DNA from: CAZAQV01 sp964487255
Lineage (GTDB): Bacteria; Myxococcota_A; Polyangia; Polyangiales; CAZAQV01
Direction of reading: 5' to 3'
Length of the DNA stretch: 64,000 bases
Assembly: GCA_964487255.1 (NCBI GenBank)
Contig: CAZAQV010000016.1
Location: 1 to 64,000 of the forward strand
Part shown: piece after piece, positions 16,530-24,682 of the stretch
How positions within the stretch are numbered: the first letter of the stretch is position 1
How the letters are laid out: every line of letters starts with the position of its first letter
Notes under the pieces: model-generated
What the model saw: only the letters and a program-made list of their open reading frames with translations
What the model was told of the DNA's origin: nothing
The model's database searches: none
Made by a program: the position numbers and the translations under genes

Positions 16530-17514
16530 AGCGGGGTCCCTCCGGGTCGATCTGCGTATCGATGTACGTAAAACCATATTCCTCGGCGATTGCGTCGAGG
16601 CGCTCTTCGTCGCAAGCGTCGCCGTGAAACACGAGCGAGACGTCGCCTCCACCGGCGCCTGAAGGCTTGACGGCCGCGCTCGCCGGCAGTGCCGCCGTGA
16701 ATGCCTTGAGTGGTTCGTCGACGATGGCCGTCTTTGCGCCGGTGCTCAGTGCAACCATGACTTCGTGATGCTCCCGAACAGCTTCGAGGCACCCGCCGGC
16801 GTCTGACGAGAAGCAAGCTTGTAGGAATGTTGCGCTCGCGTTCTGCACTGCGCGCATGAGGTGGGCGTGACCGTGGCGATCGCGCTTTGAGTAACTGGAA
16901 ACGTGCGCGATGAGTTCGGCCGTACTTGCGGAGCGACCGCTGAAGTACGCGCGCCAACGCAGCGCGCTGGGAAGGGTCACCTGCTCCACCGTTGGAAGCG
17001 TGTCGCCCTCGTGTGCCGAGAATGCGATCAGCCCGCCATACGTGCTTGCAGCGACATCGGCCCCGCTTCCCTGAGGAGAAACCGCGCGGTGGGCTTTGAG
17101 CGCCAATGCAAAGACTTGTTCAGCAACAGTTGTTTGGCGGACGAACGCCGCGCTCGCGACCGCCTTTGCCGAGCTCGAGCCGAGCCCAAGCTTGCGGCCC
17201 TGCAAATCGTGAAGTGCGCGTGAGTCCAACTCGGTGGTCCATTTCTGGGGTTCGGCGTGCATGTCTCCCAGGCTTAGAGCTAGGGCAATTTCGGGCGAAA
17301 TCGTAGAGCTTTCCGCTGAACGGTCGGGATCGTGCGGCGAACGGTCGATACCCTGGTCCGAATCGGCTGTGAAGCGAACAACGAGTCGACGATCGACGGC
17401 CATGACCAGGGCTGTGGCGCCTTGTAGAACGGCGTACTCGCCCATGACCATCAGCTTCCCGGGTGCCGAAACTGTGTTTGTTGGTTCTTCACGGCTACGC
17501 TTCACTCTGCTCAT
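16522..17514 (-). CDS. phosphomevalonate kinase
   Basis: 330 residues of GHMP-kinase fold. ATG 17514 (MSRVKRSREEPTNTVSAPGK) is chosen because homology begins at APGKLMVMGEYAVL (17-30); the open frame continues upstream through the repeat and into mvaD. The ATP-loop is KLGLGSSSAKAVASAA (about 108-123) and the third GHMP motif KPSGAGGGDVSLVF (about 292-305). APGKLMVMGEYAVL and PSGAGGGD fit phosphomevalonate kinase rather than mevalonate kinase, and the other two GHMP genes account for the other steps. Its first 12 codons lie in the dispersed repeat 17479-17590. The end overlaps mvaA by 8 nt. Confidence 0.88.
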   Translation of the reverse strand: MSRVKRSREEPTNTVSAPGKLMVMGEYAVLQGATALVMAVDRRLVVRFTADSDQGIDRSPHDPDRSAESSTISPEIALALSLGDMHAEPQKWTTELDSRALHDLQGRKLGLGSSSAKAVASAAFVRQTTVAEQVFALALKAHRAVSPQGSGADVAASTYGGLIAFSAHEGDTLPTVEQVTLPSALRWRAYFSGRSASTAELIAHVSSYSKRDRHGHAHLMRAVQNASATFLQACFSSDAGGCLEAVREHHEVMVALSTGAKTAIVDEPLKAFTAALPASAAVKPSGAGGGDVSLVFHGDACDEERLDAIAEEYGFTYIDTQIDPEGPRFE

Positions 17515-17590
17515 GCCTCTTCGCGGCTGCGCGTCGCAACCAGCGATGTGGTTGTACCACATCGGGTTCCTTTGGCTTCGCGCGCTCATC
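17479..17590 (-). repeat. dispersed hairpin repeat, copy P (mvaD / phosphomevalonate kinase junction)
   Basis: Read on the minus strand, 112 nt are 88% identical (99/112) to 20592-20703. The element contains a perfect 9-bp hairpin at 17544-17564 (CGATGTGGT-ACA-ACCACATCG), the ATG of phosphomevalonate kinase and its first 12 codons. A second partial copy of the left end (GATGAGCGTGTGAAGCC) lies immediately upstream, near 17597-17625. Confidence 0.8.
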
Positions 17591-17629
17591 GGGGAATCTC
17601 GTGACGGCTTTTCTGGCTTCACACGCTCA

Positions 17630-18622
17630 TCACGAGTTCTCGTCAAGATCCTTTGCCTCGACACCGGGGCCGGGTCGCAGCACCACCGTGGAGAGCACAC
17701 CTGCGACTCGTCGCAGCGCTTGTTGAATGCGCGCTGCATCAGGTGCTTGGCAGAGCACCTTGACGTGCGGGCCCGCGTCCATCGTTGCGTATGCTGCGAC
17801 TCCGCGCTCTCGCAGCGCATGTACGGCATGCAGTGCAGAGATGGTTGCCGCATTCCAGTACAAGATAGGTGGTGATGCGCACATTGCGACCGAATGGAAG
17901 AGCATTGTGCTTTTCTCCATCGCGGTGCCGGTCTGCTCGAGGTCCCGTTCGCGAATACCCTTGCGAATTTGTCGGCACAGACGCGGCGCTTGCTTCAGCC
18001 AGTCATTGTAGTTTGGCGCCGTCTTCTTTGAACGTTGCATGCCCTCCGTCGACCCGACCGATTTTGCCACATGACTGGTGAGTGCAGCGACGAGTGCAAC
18101 ATCCCAGTGGTCAACATTGTGCAGCGGTCGCGCCGCGAGTTTTGTGACACCGCGACGCCCAGCTGGAAGTTCACTGAACGCGGCAAAAATGGAGCGTGCG
18201 GCTGAAGCGCTGGAGCGTCGCGCCAAATCACTGGCTTGGGCTGGCGTCCAGCGCATGCCACTGGCTTGAAGTGCCGCGGCCGCCAAAGCCGCAAAGCCCG
18301 AAGCGCTCGAAGCGAGACCGGACGCGGTCGGAAAGTTGTTGTGGCTCACCACTCGTGCGAAGCGTTTCTCGTCGCTGAGAGAACGCACGCGATCGAGTAA
18401 CTGTTGCACGCGTTCCAGGGGCTTGCCCTGCTGCTGCTGGTCGTCGAGGAAGAGGCAGTCAGCGCTCAGCTGCTTGGAGAAGTGGACTTCAGTCGTCGTA
18501 GAAAAACGGTCGAGCGTCAGTGAAACCGAGGGGACCGCGGGCAGGTTGCGACGGACGTCGCGTTTGCCCCAATACTTTGCGAGCGCGATGTTGCTCCTCG
18601 CGATGGCTTGCGCACTACTCAT
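17630..18622 (-). CDS. mvaD: diphosphomevalonate decarboxylase
   Basis: 330 residues from ATG 18622 (MSSAQAIARSNIALAKYWGK). Hallmarks: SNIALAKYWGKRD near the N-terminus, PSVSLTLDRFST, the ATP-loop NNFPTASGLASSASGFAA (about 96-113) and MDAGPHVKVLC (about 275-285) with the catalytic aspartate region. It converts mevalonate diphosphate and ATP to isopentenyl diphosphate and CO2. The start overlaps the end of mevalonate kinase by 8 nt (ATGAGTAG). Together with phosphomevalonate kinase this shows the classical, not the archaeal, mevalonate route. Confidence 0.95.
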   Translation of the reverse strand: MSSAQAIARSNIALAKYWGKRDVRRNLPAVPSVSLTLDRFSTTTEVHFSKQLSADCLFLDDQQQQGKPLERVQQLLDRVRSLSDEKRFARVVSHNNFPTASGLASSASGFAALAAAALQASGMRWTPAQASDLARRSSASAARSIFAAFSELPAGRRGVTKLAARPLHNVDHWDVALVAALTSHVAKSVGSTEGMQRSKKTAPNYNDWLKQAPRLCRQIRKGIRERDLEQTGTAMEKSTMLFHSVAMCASPPILYWNAATISALHAVHALRERGVAAYATMDAGPHVKVLCQAPDAARIQQALRRVAGVLSTVVLRPGPGVEAKDLDENS

Positions 18623-19526
18623 GGCCGGTCCCTTTCTCGGTCGTTGACGTGAGTGCAAAACAAGGGGCGTGGTGGGGCCGCAGCGCTTCGACCGCTGCCG
18701 CAGACTCTTGTTGCGATGCGAACACCGCGATCGCGCAGCCTCCGCCGCCGGACCCGGTTAGCTTCGCACCGAGTGCTCCATGGGCACGAAACGTCGTGCA
18801 CAGCGTATCGAGAGCACTGGTGGACACCCCGAGCGCTTGAAGCACAGCGTGGTTTTCGTCGAGCAGAGCCCCAAGTTCCCTGGCCGAGCCACGCTCGAAT
18901 GCGCTCGTACCGCGCGCGACAATCTCGCTGACCCGCTGGATGTGAGTGCGGGCGGACGCGTTGGTCTCAAGCTGTTTGGCCACGCGCTCGACCATCTCTT
19001 TGGTGCTTCCAGCTTGGCCGCTGTGGGCGATCGCAAAGTGTAGTGTTCGACGCGAAGTGATGGTTCGCGGCGTGCCGCCGCGCGCGAAGAGAAACGCTCC
19101 GAGTCCCTGTGCGGCCCAGGCATCGATGCCCGACGGGGTGCCATGAAAGACGCGCTCCCACGCCTGGGTCGCTCGAAAGACGCTTTGCGGCTCGCCCTGC
19201 TTGCCCAGTAGCGCGCGGGCCACCGCTGTGCCGAGAGCCGCAGAGCAGCCGAGTCCCGCACCTGCAGGGATCTGCAGCCGTGCTTCGAGTCGCTGCGGTG
19301 AAGTGACGGAGCAGGTTTCGCTCAACGCCCGAAGTGCGTGCCCAAGTGCGCTTTGGGTACGCGCTGTGACAGTCGTTTGCCAAGCTGGGATATCCAGTTG
19401 CAGCTGGTCGTGCGGACGGACGTTGATCGTCACGCCTCTGTCGAGCGACATGGCCAGGGCATCGCCGCCAACCACTACCGCGTGTTCACCGAAGAGTATG
19501 ATTTTTCCGCAAGCTTCGGGGGTCAT
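18615..19526 (-). CDS. mvk: mevalonate kinase
   Basis: 303 residues. Motifs: CGKIILFGEHAVVVGG (6-21), the ATP-loop PAGAGLGCSAALGTAVARAL (about 90-109), GTPSGIDAWAA, and the C-terminal KLTGSGGGGCAIAVF (about 261-275). FGEHAVV and TGSGGGG identify mevalonate kinase in the GHMP family. It phosphorylates mevalonate to 5-phosphomevalonate. The start overlaps the stop of the prenyl synthase gene (ATGA) and its own stop overlaps mvaD. Confidence 0.94.
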   Translation of the reverse strand: MTPEACGKIILFGEHAVVVGGDALAMSLDRGVTINVRPHDQLQLDIPAWQTTVTARTQSALGHALRALSETCSVTSPQRLEARLQIPAGAGLGCSAALGTAVARALLGKQGEPQSVFRATQAWERVFHGTPSGIDAWAAQGLGAFLFARGGTPRTITSRRTLHFAIAHSGQAGSTKEMVERVAKQLETNASARTHIQRVSEIVARGTSAFERGSARELGALLDENHAVLQALGVSTSALDTLCTTFRAHGALGAKLTGSGGGGCAIAVFASQQESAAAVEALRPHHAPCFALTSTTEKGTGHE

Positions 19527-20515
19527 TTGCGTCGCTCGACCATCATCTGCGTGAGTTTGGTGAGGTAGGTTGTGTCGCAGGGAAGTTGCTCAAGCGCCTC
19601 GCGTGACAGCTTGTAGTGTTCGTTGAGTTCGGCTTCGACGGCTTGCGGCACCTGCGCACCATTAAGTTCATCCAGCAGACATTCGATCGGTGTGGCCGGG
19701 TCCTGTGCACGCTGCAGGAAGTCAGCTCCGATACGCTTTTGGGCGAGTTGCCGAATCCGTGTGCGCTTTCCGGAACGCAGATCACTGCCTTGTGGCTTAC
19801 CTGTTTCCGACTGTGGCATCGTCACGTCGATCAGTTCATCACGGAGCTGAAAAGCGAGGCCGAGACTGCGTGCAAAAGACTCAAGTGGTACACTCAGGCG
19901 GGCGGGCGCTTCGTACGCGGCGCAAGCTAGCCGGACTGGACCCCAGGTGGTGTAACTTCCGGTCTTAAGTTCGTACACGCGCAGCACGTCCTCGCACTCA
20001 ATGACGTCCAGGTACTGGCCAACGACGACATCGTGCTGAATCTTAGTGAAACACGCGCCCACCTCGAGTAGCGCCTCAACACGGAATGGTGCGTCCAATA
20101 AGGCTTCCCACGCCCAGGCCGAGGCGAGGTCGCCCGCAAGAACGGTCTGTGAGGCGGCCATCGATTCAACCGACAGCGACCGAAAGTGCGCGAGGGTAGA
20201 GGGCCCACCACGCCGCTCAAGGTCGTGGTCCATCCAGTCATCATGGATGAGGAGGTAGGTTTGCAGTAGCTCGAGGGCGCACCCGATGTGGGCGTCGCCA
20301 GTTGCGGGATACGTCGCCCAGCGCTGCGTGCTGACGATCGCATCTGCAGTGGCGGAGAAGAGCAGGGGTCGCAGCCGTTTGCCGCCGCGCATGGTCAGCG
20401 ATTCGATGGCATCAAAGAGCGCGGGCTCCACGACGTCAGTCTGCCGTTTACGCGCGAAGAAGTCCTTGAGAGCCGATTCGACGGCCCCCAGATGTTCCTG
20501 GAACCATGGCTCCAT
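19523..20515 (-). CDS. polyprenyl diphosphate synthase (farnesyl diphosphate synthase-like)
   Basis: 330 residues, all-alpha prenyltransferase. GGKRLRP (44-50) binds IPP. The first Asp-rich motif is DDWMD (92-96) without the two-residue insertion of typical bacterial FPP synthases, then LERRGGPS. Tyr sits five residues before the motif (TYLLIHDD), a position that limits chain length, so a short (C15-type) product is likely by inference. The second Asp-rich motif reads FQLRDELID, with Glu at the second position where most have Asp. First gene of the operon; divergent from the IPP isomerase gene across a repeat-containing spacer. Confidence 0.88.
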   Translation of the reverse strand: MEPWFQEHLGAVESALKDFFARKRQTDVVEPALFDAIESLTMRGGKRLRPLLFSATADAIVSTQRWATYPATGDAHIGCALELLQTYLLIHDDWMDHDLERRGGPSTLAHFRSLSVESMAASQTVLAGDLASAWAWEALLDAPFRVEALLEVGACFTKIQHDVVVGQYLDVIECEDVLRVYELKTGSYTTWGPVRLACAAYEAPARLSVPLESFARSLGLAFQLRDELIDVTMPQSETGKPQGSDLRSGKRTRIRQLAQKRIGADFLQRAQDPATPIECLLDELNGAQVPQAVEAELNEHYKLSREALEQLPCDTTYLTKLTQMMVERRK

Positions 20516-20591
20516 GTGGCGGGACCATGCCTCCGAATGCCTCGAAGCTCAAGCCGCAGTGCGGAGCCCGAGAAAGCCGATGAGATGGCCC

Positions 20592-20703
20592 GATGAGCGT
20601 GCGGAGCCAAAGGAACCCGATGTGGTATAACCACATCGACGGTTGCGACGCGTAGCCGTGAAGAGGCATGAGTAGAGAGAATCGCAGCGGTGAAGAACCA
20701 GCA
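20592..20703 (+). repeat. dispersed hairpin repeat, copy F (5' end of IPP isomerase gene)
   Basis: 112 nt, 99 identical to the minus-strand repeat at 17479-17590. Perfect 9-bp hairpin CGATGTGGT-ATA-ACCACATCG at 20618-20638. The ATG of the isomerase (20668) and its first 12 codons are within the repeat. A partial second left end (GCGGAGCCCGAGAAAGCCGA) precedes it near 20560-20580, as in the other copy. Confidence 0.8.
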
Positions 20704-21735
20704 ATAGAGATCGAGCGGCGTAAAGACGACCACTTGGCGCTGTGCGCCACGGATGATGTGGCGTTTGAGGAGAAGAGCACGCTGCTCGAGTGCGTCCAGC
20801 TCATCCATGACAGCTTGCCAGAACTGAGCTGGGACGAGCTCGATCCAAGTGTTCAGCTTTTTTCGAAGCGTTTGCGTTATCCAATCTTCATCGCTGGGAT
20901 GACCGGCGGGTCCGACGCTGCTGGCGCCGTCAATCGCGATTTGGCCAGGCTTGCGGAGAGCCGCGGATACGGCTTCGGAGTTGGAAGTCAGCGCGCGATG
21001 GACCGAAACGAAGGCGTCGGTTGGACGTACCGGGTACGCGACTTCGCCCCGAATGCGCTCATCTTGGGCAACATTGGGGTGGTTCAAGCGAAGTCGATGA
21101 GCACCGCTCAGGTTGAAGACCTCGTGCGCTCGATCGGTGCGGATGCACTTTGTATCCACCTCAACCCGGCTATGGAGCTGATTCAGCGCGATGGGGATCG
21201 CGACTTTCGAGGTGGCCTGGCGGCGATCGAGCGGCTCAGGCAAGAGCTTCCCTTCCCATTGATCGTCAAGGAAACTGGCTCGGGCCTCTCGAAGAACGTG
21301 TGCCAGCGACTCTTTGATGCCGGTGTCCGAACGGTCGATGTCTCCGGCGCAGGGGGAACCTCTTGGATCGGGGTCGAGGCCCTGCGTGCCGAGGGAACCG
21401 CGAAGCAAATGGGGCAGCAGTTTTGGGATTGGGGCATTCCAACCGCCGCCTCGATCGGCTGGGCGCGGACTTCTGGCCTAGAGGTGATCGCGACCGGCGG
21501 AATCCGAGATGGCCTCGACATCGCGCGCGCACTGGCGCTCGGTGCCTCGGCTGCGGGCATCGCCCGCGGTTTTTTCATGGCACAACAGCGCGGCGGATTC
21601 GAAGCACTCGAGGCGCTCGCCCAAGCGCTTGAACGCGCGCTACGCACGGCCATGCTCCTTACGGGTAGTCAAACCGTTGCGGACCTAAAGAAAACGCCCC
21701 GGGTGATCACCGGGGCCCTCCGCGAGTGGCTGTAA
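20668..21735 (+). CDS. fni: type 2 isopentenyl-diphosphate delta-isomerase (FMN-dependent)
   Basis: 355 residues, TIM-barrel flavoprotein. N-terminal RRKDDHLALC (18-27), the FMN/NADPH-region FIAGMTGGSDAAGAVN, GFGVGSQRAM, ILGNIGVVQ and LNPAMELIQRDGDRDFRGG are family-typical; so are IVKETGSGLSK, VSGAGGTSWIGVEALRA and ATGGIRDGLD with AARG-type phosphate binding. It interconverts IPP and DMAPP with reduced FMN, which the mevalonate route needs because it makes only IPP. Transcribed opposite to the operon. The start is fixed by the match of the residues after it to the family; the first 12 codons come from the repeat. Confidence 0.95.
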   Translation: MSRENRSGEEPAIEIERRKDDHLALCATDDVAFEEKSTLLECVQLIHDSLPELSWDELDPSVQLFSKRLRYPIFIAGMTGGSDAAGAVNRDLARLAESRGYGFGVGSQRAMDRNEGVGWTYRVRDFAPNALILGNIGVVQAKSMSTAQVEDLVRSIGADALCIHLNPAMELIQRDGDRDFRGGLAAIERLRQELPFPLIVKETGSGLSKNVCQRLFDAGVRTVDVSGAGGTSWIGVEALRAEGTAKQMGQQFWDWGIPTAASIGWARTSGLEVIATGGIRDGLDIARALALGASAAGIARGFFMAQQRGGFEALEALAQALERALRTAMLLTGSQTVADLKKTPRVITGALREWL

Positions 21736-21830
21736 CCAGCCGATGAGTCCTTGGCCGAAGAGCCAAAGAGTAGGGCGGAGGACCAAATCGCGAGGTGCTA
21801 CGAGCACCGCGTCGATTATCCGGCGCGAAC

Positions 21831-22787
<957 letters not shown>

Positions 22788-22821
22788 GGTTTTCTCCTTT
22801 TGAGAATCGCAAAACGTGCGC

Positions 22822-23145
22822 TTAGAGTTCCTTGTGAGCGAGCGCCCAAGCGCGTTGAATCGCCCAAGAGAAAGACTCGCCGCAGCGCTCGGCCTCCGCT
22901 TCGATGGCGGCGAGCATCGTGACCGGAAAGAAGAACGTGTGGGCGACCTGTTTGGGGTCGTTGCCGGCCAGCGCGTGATAGGCTGCATCGGCGTCGTCCC
23001 GTTTGTCGGCAATCGATTTGCCGGCGTAGTCCCAGGCACGTTGCACACACCATGAAAGGCTACGGTCGAGTCGATACGCGGTGTCGCCGATGCTCTGTGA
23101 CAGTGCGCGCGGTAGCTGGACGGGATGGGCCTTCTTTTCACTCAT
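22822..23145 (-). CDS. small protein with two ribbon-helix-helix-like motifs
   Basis: 107 residues. Two similar segments, DRSLSWCVQRAWDYA (about 27-41) and GESFSWAIQRAWALA (about 89-103), each look like the first helix of a ribbon-helix-helix fold, preceded by a strand (HPVQLPRAL; HTFFFPVTMLAAIEAEAE). It resembles a small paralogous family I recall from Plesiocystis-type myxobacteria (TIGR04563), but I cannot verify the match. Single RHH chains usually dimerise to bind DNA; two in one chain would make a pseudo-dimer. It lies 34 bases upstream of the DLH lipoprotein gene on the same strand and may regulate it. Confidence 0.65.
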   Translation of the reverse strand: MSEKKAHPVQLPRALSQSIGDTAYRLDRSLSWCVQRAWDYAGKSIADKRDDADAAYHALAGNDPKQVAHTFFFPVTMLAAIEAEAERCGESFSWAIQRAWALAHKEL

Positions 23146-23382
23146 GGCTGACTTCTAACACGGTTGTCCCCGTGAAACGAACCACCGATGGCGTACAAAC
23201 TCACAGTTGTCGCATGCTGTAGGACGAGCGCCGGAAAGCGAGCAAAGTCGGCGCCTTGCAGGGAGGGTGTGAACCTCTGGCCTCGGTGTTCGTATCGTGC
23301 GCTGCCCTTCACGTTGACCGCAGCCTGGACGGTGGGGGACACTAGGGCTCCGTTTACGAACGGAAAAACCAAAGGAGAACGT

Positions 23383-23640
23383 ATGAAAAACCTACTCTGG
23401 AGTCTAGCTGTCCTGTCGCTTATCGCTTTCGGTTGCGACAAGGAGGCAGAGCAAGAGGTAGAGAGCGCTGCTTCGGCCGCCACGGGCGCCGTTGAGAACG
23501 CTGAGAACAAGGCCGAAGAAGCCGCCGAAGAAACCGCTGAGGCCGTCGAAGAGGGCGCCGAGGAGGCAGAAGAGGCAGCCGAAGAAACTGCTGAAGCTGT
23601 CGAAGAGGAGGCTGAAGAGGCAGAGGCGGAGACCGAGTAG
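23383..23640 (+). CDS. small acidic repeat lipoprotein
   Basis: 85 residues from ATG 23383, preceded by AAAGGAG. The signal peptide MKNLLWSLAVLSLIAFGC ends in a lipobox with Cys18. The mature part is almost only Glu and Ala, with a repeated AEEAAEETAEAVEE unit (two copies plus a shorter tail), predicted as a long charged helix. It resembles Lpp-like or periplasmic spacer lipoproteins in size, but the composition is too simple for a family call. Closed by a strong terminator. Confidence 0.8.
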   Translation: MKNLLWSLAVLSLIAFGCDKEAEQEVESAASAATGAVENAENKAEEAAEETAEAVEEGAEEAEEAAEETAEAVEEEAEEAEAETE

Positions 23641-23667
23641 CTCCGAGCCTTGGCTGATTGAGCTGAT

Positions 23668-23702
23668 GGCCCTCCTTGCCGCGTGCAAGGGGGGCCTTTT
23701 CT
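23668..23702 (+). terminator. rho-independent terminator
   Basis: GGCCCTCCTTG (23668-23678) pairs with CAAGGGGGGCC (23686-23696) around the loop CCGCGTG, with one C-A mismatch in the arm, and is followed by TTTT. It lies 28 bases after the lipoprotein stop, and just past the end of the convergent lipid-kinase gene. Confidence 0.75.
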
Positions 23703-23710
23703 GTGACGAG

Positions 23711-24682
23711 CTAGCGTTTGTGCGCACGGCGCCAGAGATCGATGGCGCCGGGCAGGAGCTGGAAGTGTGCGGGCGCGGTTCCCAGCGGTTCGCCGTCGAT
23801 GTCCATATGAGCGGTGTTTTCGCTCGGTACAAACGAAACCTCTTTACCCCTCGTGATGGTGATGAGATCGGAGTCGGTGTGGGTGCCCCGATAGAGTCCT
23901 GGGGCGAGCAGCAGCGACCGTAGCAAGGGTGCGGGTGAGACCAAGACCACGTCGAACAGGCCATCATCGAGTTGGGCGTCGGGCGCGATCATCATTCCAC
24001 CTCCAAAGAACCGCCCGTTGCATACGGCGAGGTTCTGCACCGCGTGCTCGCCCAGGCTCTGGCCGTCGACGACAATCTCGCCTTTGGCAGGCGTGTACTG
24101 CTGGAGGGCGCGAAGTGTCGCCGAAACGTAAGAAAGTGAGCCGCTGAACAGCCCGTAGCGGGATTTGGCCTCGCCTACGTTGCGATCGACCAGACCGGCG
24201 ACTCCGGTCGAAGCGATGTTGATGAAATAGCGCGATTGGGGCTGTTCGTCGTAGCCCTGGAATCGGACCGTTCCGGCATCGATTGGGCTTGGCGGGCGCG
24301 TGGCGACTGCGTGCAGAATGTCGGCTTCGCGGTGAAAGCCAAGCACGCGCCGAAAGTCTCCCCCGGTTCCCGCGTGAATGCAGGCCAATGCGCCACGTTG
24401 CGCGGAGTGTGCGGTGGCTTCGAGGATGCCGCCCGCGATCTCGCTATGCGTGCCGTCGCCACCGATGGAGAGAATCGTGTCTCGCCCGCCCTCAACCAAT
24501 GCCTGCGCGAGCGTTCGGGCATGTCCTTGTCCTTCGGTGAGTTCAAACTGTACCTCTTCGCCCAAGCGCTGACGAACACGGCGCTGCAATGCAGACCACT
24601 CTCGCTTGACCTCGCCTTTGCCTGCGTGAGGGTTTGCGATGACAGCGATCTTGTCGGCGGATGGAGCGTAAGCGTCGGTCAC
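23711..24682 (-). CDS. diacylglycerol/lipid kinase-family protein (YegS/BmrU type)
   Basis: 323 residues. DAGK catalytic domain with IAVIANPHAGKG (12-23) and the nucleotide-binding GGDGTHSEIAGGIL (about 74-87). The C-terminal beta-sandwich has FFGGGMMIAPDAQLDDGLFDVVLV, typical of YegS/BmrU kinases. Phosphorylates a lipid such as diacylglycerol, sphingosine-like or phosphatidylglycerol; the substrate cannot be told. Its start overlaps the stop of the ion transporter gene by 4 nt (ATGA), so they form one transcript. Confidence 0.9.
   Translation of the reverse strand: MTDAYAPSADKIAVIANPHAGKGEVKREWSALQRRVRQRLGEEVQFELTEGQGHARTLAQALVEGGRDTILSIGGDGTHSEIAGGILEATAHSAQRGALACIHAGTGGDFRRVLGFHREADILHAVATRPPSPIDAGTVRFQGYDEQPQSRYFINIASTGVAGLVDRNVGEAKSRYGLFSGSLSYVSATLRALQQYTPAKGEIVVDGQSLGEHAVQNLAVCNGRFFGGGMMIAPDAQLDDGLFDVVLVSPAPLLRSLLLAPGLYRGTHTDSDLITITRGKEVSFVPSENTAHMDIDGEPLGTAPAHFQLLPGAIDLWRRAHKR

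Noticed and set aside
16530..16652. N-terminal extension of HMG-CoA reductase
   Set aside because: These residues would overlap phosphomevalonate kinase out of frame and do not look like the family; TTG 16529 has a good ribosome site.
17515..17853. N-terminal extension of phosphomevalonate kinase
   Set aside because: The frame only happens to be open through the repeat and the end of mvaD; homology starts after ATG 17514.
21685..21720. Stem (CCCCGG...CCGGGG) near the end of fni as a terminator
   Set aside because: It lies inside the coding region and has no U-tract after it.
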